Shown in pieces: positions 26,392 through 34,789 of a stretch of 51,550 bases of DNA. Origin of the DNA: an uncultured Bacilli bacterium (GTDB taxonomy: Bacteria > Bacillota_I > Bacilli_A > RF39 > UBA660); contig CAKOKR010000004.1 of NCBI GenBank assembly GCA_934095965.1, forward strand, positions 1-51,550, given 5' to 3'. The translations under genes were made by a program, and so were the position numbers. Below the pieces are notes generated by a model. The model did no database searches. It was not told the origin of the DNA and saw only the letters and a program-made list of their open reading frames with translations. Positions within the stretch are counted from its first letter, which is position 1, and each line of letters starts with the position of its first letter.

Positions 26392-28431
26392 ATGAATATA
26401 ATTAGACAAAGAGATGAAGCAGATTGCGGAGTATGTGCACTCGCATCAATTATCAAACATTATAATGGTTATGTCCCATTAGAAAAAATTCGTTTAGATG
26501 CCAAAACTGATAGCAAAGGTACAAGTGCCTTAAATCTAGTTCTAGCAGCTCAAAAATACGGATTTGAATCAGTCGGAGTAAAATTAAATAATATTTACGA
26601 CATAACCAAGCTACCAGCCATCGCTCACTTAAGTTTCAAAAATGGATTAGAACATTATGTAGTAGTTGAAAAAATAGCTAAAGACAAAATTACTCTAATG
26701 GATCCAGCGAAAGGAAAGGTGATTGAAAGTCTTGCAAAATTTAATGAAGCATGGTCAAAAGTAGTACTATTATTTTATCCAAAAACAAATATCACTGTAT
26801 TAAAAGAAAAAGTAACAATATTTAAAATTTATCAAACAATTTTAACTAAGGAAAAAACTATAATAAAAACAATACTTATGACAAGTTTTCTACTTAGTAT
26901 ATTTACTTTACTTCTTTCATATTACAATAAAATACTCTCTTCATTTATAACCAGTGGATACACCAAAGATTACATTAAAATAATAGTTATAATATTTGCA
27001 ATTATTACACTTCTAAAAATCTCACTATCATATTTTAGAAAATATTTAGAAAACCATCTAAACAAAAATATTGATTGTTATATCATCTCAGACTTTATTA
27101 ATCATTTATATCATCTTCCTTTAAATGTTATATCTTCAAGAAAACCCGGAGAAATAATTTCCAGAATTAATGAATTATCAACGATCAAAGAATTTATTAT
27201 TGATTTATTTTTACTATTTACATTAGACATATTAGTTGCTATTTTTACAACCCCATTTTTATTTAAAATAAATAAAACTCTTTTCATGATATTATTTATT
27301 GAATTATTATTATATCTTATAACTAATTTAATAACTTCAAAAGTTATATATAAAAAAGCCTACCAAAACATAACCTATAATTCAGAATTCTCTAGCATTT
27401 TGCTAGATGACATATCAACATTCAATAGTATCAAAAACCTATCATTAGTAAATAACCATTTAAAAGAGGTAGAAAAATCTCTAACAAATTATTTATATGA
27501 TACATTCAAACTAAATAATTTTCTTAACAAAGACTATATCATAAAATATATTATTGATGAGGTAAGCTTATTTTTAATAATTACCTTAGGTTTTTATTAT
27601 CTAGCCAAAGGTTCCATAGATTTAATAGACATAGTTACTTTCACAAGTATAATGAATCTATTTATTAACCCTTTCAAAAACATAGTTAATATTCTAATAA
27701 AATATAACTATATCAAAGCAACTATTTCTAAAATCAATGACTTTTTAAGCATAGAAAAAGAAAACACTGGTATATTACAAGAAATATATGGTTACGAAAT
27801 AGTAATGAAAAATTTATCATATTCTTACAACAAATACCAAAAAATATTTAATTCTATATCATTCAAGGTAAAAGAAGGATCATTTATCTTATTAAAAGGT
27901 CCAAGTGGATGTGGTAAATCAACAATATGTAATATTCTAACCAAAAATCTCACAGATTATGAAGGTTCCATTTCAATCGGGACAATTAATATTAAAGATT
28001 TAAGTTTAAAAACAATTAATAACAACATAACATATGTAAATCAGTATGAAAAACTTTTCAAAGGAACAATTAAAGAAAATATCGTTCTAGATAATGATAT
28101 ATCTGAAGTTGAATTTGAGTATCTATGCTATCTATGTAAATTAGATAAAATAATCATTAATAAACCTTTAAGGTATAACACATTCATTAGTGATGATGAA
28201 AAAAATATCTCCGGCGGCGAAAAGCAAAGAATCATTCTAGCCAGAGCACTTTTAAAAGAAACTAATATCCTAATACTTGATGAAGCACTAAGTGAAATCG
28301 ATTTAAAAACTGAAATATCTATTTTGAAAAACATCAGAAAGGTCTATCCAGAAAAAACAATAATTTATGTATCTCATAAAAAATATCCCAAAATATTCAC
28401 AGATATAATAGACCTAAAGGAAATACTATGA
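26392..28431 (+). CDS. Bacteriocin-processing ABC exporter with C39 peptidase domain
   Basis: 679 residues. The N-terminal C39 cysteine protease (1-140) has Q6, C12 (QRDEADCGVCAL), H88 (LEHYVVV) and D104 (LMDPAKG) and cuts leaders after Gly-Gly. The membrane domain (about 150-440) precedes the ATPase, with Walker A GPSGCGKST at 503-511, signature ISGGEKQR from 606, Walker B ILILDEALSEID from 626 and H-loop VSHK. It exports and matures peptides, here most likely the two double-glycine peptides downstream. ATGA overlap with the next gene. Confidence 0.95.
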   Translation: MNIIRQRDEADCGVCALASIIKHYNGYVPLEKIRLDAKTDSKGTSALNLVLAAQKYGFESVGVKLNNIYDITKLPAIAHLSFKNGLEHYVVVEKIAKDKITLMDPAKGKVIESLAKFNEAWSKVVLLFYPKTNITVLKEKVTIFKIYQTILTKEKTIIKTILMTSFLLSIFTLLLSYYNKILSSFITSGYTKDYIKIIVIIFAIITLLKISLSYFRKYLENHLNKNIDCYIISDFINHLYHLPLNVISSRKPGEIISRINELSTIKEFIIDLFLLFTLDILVAIFTTPFLFKINKTLFMILFIELLLYLITNLITSKVIYKKAYQNITYNSEFSSILLDDISTFNSIKNLSLVNNHLKEVEKSLTNYLYDTFKLNNFLNKDYIIKYIIDEVSLFLIITLGFYYLAKGSIDLIDIVTFTSIMNLFINPFKNIVNILIKYNYIKATISKINDFLSIEKENTGILQEIYGYEIVMKNLSYSYNKYQKIFNSISFKVKEGSFILLKGPSGCGKSTICNILTKNLTDYEGSISIGTINIKDLSLKTINNNITYVNQYEKLFKGTIKENIVLDNDISEVEFEYLCYLCKLDKIIINKPLRYNTFISDDEKNISGGEKQRIILARALLKETNILILDEALSEIDLKTEISILKNIRKVYPEKTIIYVSHKKYPKIFTDIIDLKEIL

Positions 28432-28832
28432 CATATTTAGATTTAATTAATATCAAATATCATAAAAATATATTTCTTATTTCAATATCACTTATTATTT
28501 TATCTTTAATAATCTACACCTTGAATCTCTCTATGTGCGAAACATATGAAACATTCGCATACTATTCGAAAAATTCGTTGGTAGTAAAAATAAATATAGA
28601 GAACCCTGATACAATAAACTATCTCGAATATATCAAAATAGGAAAAAAGTTACATAAAGCAACAATGACAGATGCCTTGGATGTAGAATTTGATCAAATA
28701 AATTTAATAAGCTATCAAACAACATATTTCAAAATAGATGGTGTATATGAAGAAAATCAAGTATTTAAAATCAAAATATTATATAACAAAGAAAAAATAT
28801 ATAAAAAATTAAAAAAATTATTATTATCATAA
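28428..28832 (+). CDS. Small membrane-anchored accessory protein of the bacteriocin locus
   Basis: 134 residues. One N-terminal membrane segment (about 15-36), then a beta-rich extracytoplasmic part (VVKINIENPDTINYLEYIKIGKK ... KIKILYNKEKIYKKL). The position and topology fit a shortened exporter accessory (HlyD/ComB-like role), but the usual coiled coil and lipoyl domains are absent. An immunity protein is the alternative. It overlaps the exporter by 4 nt and is followed 14 nt later by the first peptide gene. Confidence 0.65.
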   Translation: MTYLDLINIKYHKNIFLISISLIILSLIIYTLNLSMCETYETFAYYSKNSLVVKINIENPDTINYLEYIKIGKKLHKATMTDALDVEFDQINLISYQTTYFKIDGVYEENQVFKIKILYNKEKIYKKLKKLLLS

Positions 28833-28846
28833 GAAGGAGGGTAAAT

Positions 28847-28993
28847 ATGGAAATATTAAATAATGAAAAACTATCAAAAATAAACGGAGGAAGCACTGCA
28901 ATATGGTTTGCAATCGGTGCTTTAGCAGCATTTATAATTGGAGCAATATCTGGTTACATAAATCCAATAAAGTGTAATGGGAGTTCAAAATGA
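28847..28993 (+). CDS. Double-glycine leader bacteriocin-like peptide 1
   Basis: 48 residues: leader MEILNNEKLSKINGG (15) and a 33-residue mature part STAIWFAIGALAAFIIGAIS... ending in PIKCNGSSK. The leader fits the LS-x-I-x-GG consensus recognised by C39 proteases. The mature part is one hydrophobic helix with a GxxxG motif (GAISG). AAGGAGGG lies 6 nt before the ATG, stronger than for most genes here. The stop overlaps the start of peptide 2 (ATGA), so the two are co-translated in similar amounts, as in class IIb two-peptide bacteriocins. Confidence 0.85.
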   Translation: MEILNNEKLSKINGGSTAIWFAIGALAAFIIGAISGYINPIKCNGSSK

Positions 28994-29154
28994 TTTTAGA
29001 AAATCAAGAATTATCAAAAATACGCGGAGGTGTAAGCATCACCGCAACACTATTAAATTCATTTGCAAGAATAATAGGTAGTTTTTATGACATCGGCAAC
29101 AATTTTGGTTCTTCATTAAGAAGAATGGTAGAAAAAAGAATGTGTAGTTATTAA
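28990..29154 (+). CDS. Double-glycine leader bacteriocin-like peptide 2
   Basis: 54 residues: leader MILENQELSKIRGG (14) and a 40-residue mature part starting VSITATLLNSFARIIGSFYD. It contains GxxxG (GNNFG) and a basic end (SSLRRMVEKRMCSY). It is amphipathic and cationic, complementing the hydrophobic peptide 1. Both mature peptides have one Cys, so an intermolecular disulphide is possible. Translation is coupled to peptide 1 by an ATGA overlap. No obvious immunity gene follows. Confidence 0.82.
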   Translation: MILENQELSKIRGGVSITATLLNSFARIIGSFYDIGNNFGSSLRRMVEKRMCSY

Positions 29155-29160
29155 AAAATA

Positions 29161-29262
29161 AGTAGGGTTGGCCTAATCCGAATCTGGTCTGTAGAGGGAC
29201 GAAGTACCCGTTGAAACAGAAAAATTTCTTGTTTTATCGAAAAAATATGATAAAAATCGCTA
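29161..29262 (+). ncRNA. Structured RNA-like element resembling the 3' end of an IS605/IS1341 omega RNA
   Basis: The block GTAGAGGGACGAAGTACCCG followed by TTGAAACAG and an AT-rich stem (AACAGAAA with TTTCTTGTT) resembles, from memory, the right end of TnpB-type elements, where omega RNA has GGGACGAAGTACCC then a TGAAGCAAGAA-like stem. GGGTT pairs with AATCC upstream of it. No tnpA or tnpB is present, so this would be a relic or a solo end. The alternative is an unrelated leader of rpsU, but the rpsU promoter lies downstream at 29280. Confidence 0.35.
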
Positions 29263-29279
29263 AATAAACGCAAAAAATG

Positions 29280-29308
29280 TTGCAACCGCCAAAAGTAGAT
29301 GTTATAAT
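29280..29308 (+). promoter_or_regulatory. Promoter of rpsU
   Basis: TTGCAA (29280-29285), a 17-nt spacer and TATAAT (29303-29308). Confidence 0.75.
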
Positions 29309-29340
29309 AGTTAATGAAATCAAGAAGGGAGGGAATGAAA

Positions 29341-29526
29341 TTGACAAAAGTGGTTGTACAAAATGGTAACGTTGATTTAGCCTTAAAGAAATTCAAGGCT
29401 AAGGTTGCACGAAGTGGTGTCCCTTCTGAACTTAAGAAAAGAAAACACTATGAAAAACCTGGTGTAAGAAGAAGAAATGAAATCAAAGAAGGAATTAAGA
29501 ACTCACATAAAAGAAATAGAGGATAA
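29341..29526 (+). CDS. rpsU: Ribosomal protein bS21
   Basis: 61 residues, 30S subunit protein: TKVVVQNGNVDLALKKFKAK ... RKHYEKPGVRRRNE, with a basic tail. I prefer the TTG at 29341: the GGGAGGG site (to 29333) gives it a 7-nt spacer, whereas the ATG at 29335 would be only 1 nt away. Followed 2 nt later by yqeY, the same order as in Bacillus. Confidence 0.93.
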   Translation: MTKVVVQNGNVDLALKKFKAKVARSGVPSELKKRKHYEKPGVRRRNEIKEGIKNSHKRNRG

Positions 29527-29528
29527 TT

Positions 29529-29975
29529 ATGTACGAAAAGATTAATGAAGATTTAAAAGTTGCCATGAAGGAAAAAGATACCTTTAAACTTTCTGTATTA
29601 AGAATGTTAAAGAGTGCATTACAACTAGAACAAATTTCTAAGAAACATGAACTTGATGATAATGAAGTTTCAGCAGTTTTAAAGAAACAAGTCAAAATAA
29701 GAAAAGATTCTCTAACAGAATACGAAAAGTATGGCAAAGTTGATTCAGTAAAACAACTTGAAGAAGAAATCAAAATTTTATCTAATTACTTACCTGAAGA
29801 ACTAGATGCAACAGCTGTGGAAGCTTTAGTTGATGAAGCCATCAATGAAGTAAATCCATCAAGCATGAAAGAAATGGGGCTAGTAATGAAAAAAATAAAT
29901 GAATTACTAGTTGGAAAAAATGCAGACATGTCTTTAGTAAGTAAACTAGTTAAAGAAAAAATCATACAAAAATAG
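29529..29975 (+). CDS. yqeY: GatB/YqeY domain protein
   Basis: 148 residues, family usual length: MYEKINEDLKVAMKEKDTFKLSVLRMLKSAL, IRKDSLTEYEKYGK and LSNYLPEELDATAVEALV are typical, as is SMKEMGLVMKKINELL. It resembles the tail domain of GatB and may act on tRNA. Cotranscribed with rpsU. Confidence 0.92.
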   Translation: MYEKINEDLKVAMKEKDTFKLSVLRMLKSALQLEQISKKHELDDNEVSAVLKKQVKIRKDSLTEYEKYGKVDSVKQLEEEIKILSNYLPEELDATAVEALVDEAINEVNPSSMKEMGLVMKKINELLVGKNADMSLVSKLVKEKIIQK

Positions 29976-29998
29976 CACATCAATCAGTGCTATTTTTT
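29968..29998. terminator. Terminator between yqeY and gerAB, usable in both directions
   Basis: AAAAATAGCAC pairs with GTGCTATTTTT across an 8-nt loop. T and A runs on both sides suit the two convergent genes. Confidence 0.75.
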
Positions 29999-31005
29999 CT
30001 TTTTCTAAAAATTTTAATTATTCCAAGAAAAACTACAAGTAAACTAGCAAATCCAAACAAACCCCATGGATAATATTTATATAAAATCATCGAATTATAA
30101 TAATTATTAGCAAAAATCTTATATACTACAAACAATACCAAAAATACAATACCAAAAGGTACATAATTATTTCTAACCTTTATTCCACACTTAAGCTTAT
30201 TAATAAATATAGATAAAGAAATAAATAAATCAAAAAACCAATTAATACAGATAAAATTTTCAATATTTTCAATAAATCTAAAAAATTTTATTCTTCTTAA
30301 AATTGTATACTCAGGATAACTATAAACATTAACCATATCACCTAAAATAAAAGTAATGATTATAATTACAATCATATTAGTAATATTTCCAACTAAATAA
30401 TATTTAAAACTTTTTTTAAAACTAATATCTTCATCAATCAAAACAAAACATGGAGTAATAGATAACACCGCATAAAGTAAACTTCCTTTAATAATATTCA
30501 TTTTACCTGTATCTAAAATAGGAAAGATATTACTAATTTCAAACTCATTTGCAAGCAATAAAGTCTTAATGAAAATAATTACTAAACTAATAATAAAAAG
30601 TACAAAAGTAACATAATATATTTCCTTCATATTTTTGCTTCCTAAATAAAGAGCTAATAACAAAAAAGGTAAACAAGCCAAAATTGATGGAGTATAAGGC
30701 AAAAAATAAGAAAACAAAAAAGATGAAAGAATCACAAACAAAACAGTAATATTAAACAAAATAAATAAAACATAAATCACTCTAAAAAATATATTAAAAA
30801 AACTATTTTCTTTTAAACTTTCATTTATCTTTTTATCAAACCTTAAACTACATAAGATATAAAGCCCCCCAATTCCAATCAAAAATCCTAAAATCGCAGA
30901 TATAATCATATCAGTTTTACAAAAATCAGCAAGTCTAGCAAATCCTGCTCCTAAAAAAAGAAAATGACACAAAAAATAAATAAACAAATTACTATTACTT
31001 TTCAT
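29980..31005 (-). CDS. gerAB: Spore germination protein GerAB (amino-acid permease-like subunit)
   Basis: 341 residues with about ten membrane segments, APC-superfamily fold. In GerA-type receptors the B subunit binds the germinant. Its start overlaps gerAC by 11 nt; gene order on the minus strand is gerAA-gerAC-gerAB. Confidence 0.88.
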   Translation of the reverse strand: MKSNSNLFIYFLCHFLFLGAGFARLADFCKTDMIISAILGFLIGIGGLYILCSLRFDKKINESLKENSFFNIFFRVIYVLFILFNITVLFVILSSFLFSYFLPYTPSILACLPFLLLALYLGSKNMKEIYYVTFVLFIISLVIIFIKTLLLANEFEISNIFPILDTGKMNIIKGSLLYAVLSITPCFVLIDEDISFKKSFKYYLVGNITNMIVIIIITFILGDMVNVYSYPEYTILRRIKFFRFIENIENFICINWFFDLFISLSIFINKLKCGIKVRNNYVPFGIVFLVLFVVYKIFANNYYNSMILYKYYPWGLFGFASLLVVFLGIIKIFRKRKNSTD

Positions 31006-32059
31006 AAATTAAACCTTTCTTATTGATATTAAAATTAACATCAACATTTATATCCAAATATTTCCAATAATCATCATCTTTAATTCTACTATTTTTATAA
31101 TACCCCAAAGACAACCCCAACAAATCACTATTATTATCTTGCATATTAACAATAAATTTATATATATCTTTACCAATTAATTTACTAAAATCATCATCAA
31201 TTTTCTCTAATATATCATTATTTCTAATATTAAAATCCGGATCATTATCAATTATTCTTCCAAGTAAATTACCAGTAACTTTAATCTTTCCATTTTTTAT
31301 ACCAACATCAATCTTTCCACTATTAACTGCAACAGTAAAACTCTTCCCATCATAATCTATTGAATAAGTAGGTCTATCAAAATTATTACTTAATATATTA
31401 TAAAGTTTTGCATCTTCATTACTAAATAAATTCTTATACTTAACCCCATCAAAAACAATCAATCCATCTACATAAAAATCATCATCAATTATTGATATAT
31501 TGGAAAAACAAGTATCAATACCAAAACTTAACGTATCCTTAACGACTTTATCAAATTCTTTTAACACATCACTATTCGAAGAATAATTCATATTTTCAAG
31601 CATCATAATTATCGCATCACTTGCAATTTTTTCAAACTCTGTTGTATTACTAAGTATTTCTTCCGGTGAATTTTTTACACTACCAACAACATAAAAGTTT
31701 TCTCTAAAATAAGTATTTCGTAAAAACAAATCAATGATATTTTCAAACTTTTCTTCCATCAAACTCTTACTTAAAACCATAAGTTTTACATGACTAAAAT
31801 TAGTACCCTTAGTTATTTTATCAGATGCTTCTTCAATAGCTTCAGTTAATGTTTTTCCATTTCCTTTTTTTGTATATGTCGTAATACTTGATGAATTTTT
31901 ATCCTGTTTATCATTTAAAACCTCCAATGTTACAAAATATGAATCATCTTTATAATCAATACCAATCGCACTTATTACCCCAAGGTCATTAATTTCTTTA
32001 TAATCATAACAACCACCAAGTAAAAAAAGTATTCCAATCAAAATAAATATCTTCCTCAT
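30995..32059 (-). CDS. gerAC: Spore germination lipoprotein GerAC
   Basis: 354 residues. The signal ends at lipobox LLGGC with Cys17. YDYKEINDLGVISAIGIDY is the typical GerAC N-terminus, with TLTEAIEEASDKI following. It is a membrane-anchored subunit on the outer side of the spore inner membrane. It overlaps gerAA by 4 nt. Confidence 0.92.
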   Translation of the reverse strand: MRKIFILIGILFLLGGCYDYKEINDLGVISAIGIDYKDDSYFVTLEVLNDKQDKNSSSITTYTKKGNGKTLTEAIEEASDKITKGTNFSHVKLMVLSKSLMEEKFENIIDLFLRNTYFRENFYVVGSVKNSPEEILSNTTEFEKIASDAIIMMLENMNYSSNSDVLKEFDKVVKDTLSFGIDTCFSNISIIDDDFYVDGLIVFDGVKYKNLFSNEDAKLYNILSNNFDRPTYSIDYDGKSFTVAVNSGKIDVGIKNGKIKVTGNLLGRIIDNDPDFNIRNNDILEKIDDDFSKLIGKDIYKFIVNMQDNNSDLLGLSLGYYKNSRIKDDDYWKYLDINVDVNFNINKKGLIYEK

Positions 32060-33492
32060 TTTTTCACCCTCATTTTAGTTAAATTTTTTCTAGTAAACAA
32101 ACTACTTCTTTTAGTGTCTTTAAACACATTTTCTTTTAAAACAGTTTCAAAAAAATATTCTTTATTAAACGGTGAAATCGGCGTAAAATAATTCTTATTT
32201 AAAGAATAGGTAGATGTTGAATAAATTAAAAAGTAAAATAAACCAAGCGTTACACCATATAAACCAAACAATCCAGCAAAAACAATAAAAATAAATCTAA
32301 AATATCTAAGTGCATTATTAATTTCAATATTTGTAAAAGTTAAACTAGATATAAAAGTAATAGCAATAACAATTATTGTAATCGGGGAAGCAATACCAGC
32401 AGAAACAGAAGCTTCACCTAAAACAATTGCTCCCAAAATAGAAATCGCTGACCCATAACTCGAAGGAAACCTTAAATCACTTTCCCTTAAAATCTCACAA
32501 ACAAAAAGCATAATCAAAGTCTCAATAATTGTTGGAAAAGGAACACCACCACGCTGAATCGCAAAATTAAGAAGCAAACTTGTTGGTATAGTTTCTTGAT
32601 TATAATTCATAACAGCAATATATATAGCTGGTGCCATCATTGAAATTAAAAAAGCACTAAATCTCAATATTTTAATAAAGTTAACATTCTTACTTTTATT
32701 ATAATTATCCACCCCGGGATTAATAAAATCAATAAAAAAAGCAGGAACAACAATAACATTTGCTGTTGTATCAACTACAATCGCAACTTTTCCTTCCAAC
32801 AAACTTTTAGCAACAATATCAGGTCTTTCAGTTTCCATAAATGTCGGATAAATACTATTATTCTCTCCAGTTAACAAAAATCCAACCGTCGATGAATCAA
32901 CAACACCATCTATATCAACCATACTTAGTTTATCTTTAATTTTCTTAATCATTTCTAAATCTACAATATCTTCAAAATACAATATACTTATATTAGTTAA
33001 ACTTTTTCTTCCAAAATACAAATTATCTGTTTTTAATTTACTAGACTTAAGCCTTCTTTTAATTAACCCAATATTTATTTGAATATTTTCCACAAAAGCA
33101 TCTTTTGGTCCATTAATAGATGATTCAACTTTAGCTTCAGTAATACTTCTATTTATATCAGCTCTACATTCAACCCCAAAAAGATAATCACCCATAATTA
33201 CTATGGCAAAGCCATTAGTCAAATAAAATTCACACTCATCTATATTACTAATTTCCTTAATATTAGCACCAGCTACATATGACCCAATATTTTTCTTATT
33301 TATTTCATTTTTCTTTAAAACAATTTCTTTTAAAATATATTCATTTACCTTATCACTACTAGTGACAGTTTCTAAATATACAACATAAATTTTGCTAAAA
33401 ATACTAGCATCTATAACTTTTACAACTAAATCCGGAGACTTGCTAAATTCATTTTTTATACGATTAACTATTTTATTCAAAATTTTCACCAT
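32056..33492 (-). CDS. gerAA: Spore germination protein GerAA
   Basis: 478 residues. A soluble N-terminal domain of about 240 residues (SSINGPKDAFVENIQINIGLIKRRLK is characteristic) is followed by several membrane segments including PTIIETLIMLFVCEILRESDLRFPS. Recent work shows that GerA A subunits form the ion-conducting part. The ribosome binding site is weak; the start at 33492 is uncertain and a TTG about 5 codons inward is also possible. Divergent from rlmD. Confidence 0.92.
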   Translation of the reverse strand: MVKILNKIVNRIKNEFSKSPDLVVKVIDASIFSKIYVVYLETVTSSDKVNEYILKEIVLKKNEINKKNIGSYVAGANIKEISNIDECEFYLTNGFAIVIMGDYLFGVECRADINRSITEAKVESSINGPKDAFVENIQINIGLIKRRLKSSKLKTDNLYFGRKSLTNISILYFEDIVDLEMIKKIKDKLSMVDIDGVVDSSTVGFLLTGENNSIYPTFMETERPDIVAKSLLEGKVAIVVDTTANVIVVPAFFIDFINPGVDNYNKSKNVNFIKILRFSAFLISMMAPAIYIAVMNYNQETIPTSLLLNFAIQRGGVPFPTIIETLIMLFVCEILRESDLRFPSSYGSAISILGAIVLGEASVSAGIASPITIIVIAITFISSLTFTNIEINNALRYFRFIFIVFAGLFGLYGVTLGLFYFLIYSTSTYSLNKNYFTPISPFNKEYFFETVLKENVFKDTKRSSLFTRKNLTKMRVKK

Positions 33493-33500
33493 TATTAATA

Positions 33501-33530
33501 TTTACCAAACCACCACTTTTATGCTAAAAT
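33501..33530 (+). promoter_or_regulatory. Promoter of rlmD, likely giving a leaderless or very short leader
   Basis: TTTACC (33501-33506), an 18-nt spacer and TAAAAT (33525-33530). Predicted transcription start near 33537 coincides with the first start codons (GTG 33537, ATG 33540, ATG 33546); no ribosome binding site is seen. Confidence 0.5.
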
Positions 33531-33536
33531 GTTATT

Positions 33537-34739
33537 GTGATGTATATGGAAAAAGAAATATTAAAATTAGATGATTTTGGTCGAGGTATAACTTATGTAG
33601 ATAATGTTGTTACATTTATAAATAATACTATTCCCGGAGATATCGCAGATATAACGATAACTAAATCTCACAAAAAATATAATGAAGGAGTTTTAAATAA
33701 AATAATAAAGCCTTCATCTTTACGCACAGAGCCATTTTGCCCATACTTTGAAAAGTGCGGAGGCTGCACCTTACAGAACTTAAGTTATGAAAAAACTTTA
33801 AAATACAAAAGTGAAAAAGTAATAAATTATTTTGCCAAAAACAAAATAGAGATAAATCCAACTACAATATCAAATGATACTCCAACTTTTTATAGAAACA
33901 AAATATCTTTAAAGGTAGAAAACTTCAAAATAGGTTTTTATGAAGAACAAACCCATAACATAGTAAGTATTGATACCTGTATGATTACAAAAAAGATAAT
34001 AAACAAAACTATACCTCTAATAAAAACGTTCAATATTAAAAATGGTGATGTGACAATTCGTTGTAATTCTAAAGAAGAAGTATTAATAATTATAAATACC
34101 AAAGATAATTTAACTATAAATAAATCTTTATTAAATGACAAAATCAATATTATGCTAAATAACAAAAAAATATATAATAATGATTACTTATTAGAAACAG
34201 TAAATGATATTACATATAAAATATCATATGATTCATTCTTTCAAGTAAATATTAATACCGCAAGTAAACTATTTAAAATAATCGAAGATAATATAACAAT
34301 TGATGATATTGTACTAGATCTTTATGGTGGAGTTGGTACCCTAGGTTTAAGTGCATCAAAAAAAGCAAAAGAAGTTTTATCCGTAGAAATAGTTCCAAAT
34401 GCAACAGAAAATGGCAAATACAATGCAAAACTTAATAATATAACAAACACTAAATTTATCTTAAGTGATGCATCAAATATCAAAAATAATTTAAACTTTA
34501 ATTTCAATAAACTAATTTTAGATCCACCAAGAAGTGGTTTATTTATTGATGTAATAAACTTAATCAAAGAACGTAATCCTGATGAAATAATCTATGTCTC
34601 ATGCGATTATCATACTCAAGTCCGAGATATCGAAAAACTAAATAATTACAAAATAACAAAATCATATATCATTGATATGTTCTCATACACATACCATGTT
34701 GAAACAGTTTTAATATTAAAAAGAGTAAAAACTATATGA
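33537..34739 (+). CDS. rlmD: 23S rRNA (uracil-5)-methyltransferase RlmD/RumA-like
   Basis: About 400 residues. An N-terminal TRAM region (1-55), an iron-sulphur cluster site (CPYFEKCGGCTLQN), the SAM motif (VLDLYGGVGTLGLSA) and LILDPPRSGL precede the catalytic Cys356 in VSCDYHTQVRD. MFSYTYHVETV is the family's C-terminal signature. Forms m5U in 23S rRNA; which position cannot be told. The start is one of three close codons, and ATG 33546 gives the most typical N-terminus. Confidence 0.92.
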   Translation: MMYMEKEILKLDDFGRGITYVDNVVTFINNTIPGDIADITITKSHKKYNEGVLNKIIKPSSLRTEPFCPYFEKCGGCTLQNLSYEKTLKYKSEKVINYFAKNKIEINPTTISNDTPTFYRNKISLKVENFKIGFYEEQTHNIVSIDTCMITKKIINKTIPLIKTFNIKNGDVTIRCNSKEEVLIIINTKDNLTINKSLLNDKINIMLNNKKIYNNDYLLETVNDITYKISYDSFFQVNINTASKLFKIIEDNITIDDIVLDLYGGVGTLGLSASKKAKEVLSVEIVPNATENGKYNAKLNNITNTKFILSDASNIKNNLNFNFNKLILDPPRSGLFIDVINLIKERNPDEIIYVSCDYHTQVRDIEKLNNYKITKSYIIDMFSYTYHVETVLILKRVKTI

Positions 34740-34789
34740 AAAAAACAATATTTATGATAAACTATTAATGGTAGAAAGAGGGTAGTAAA

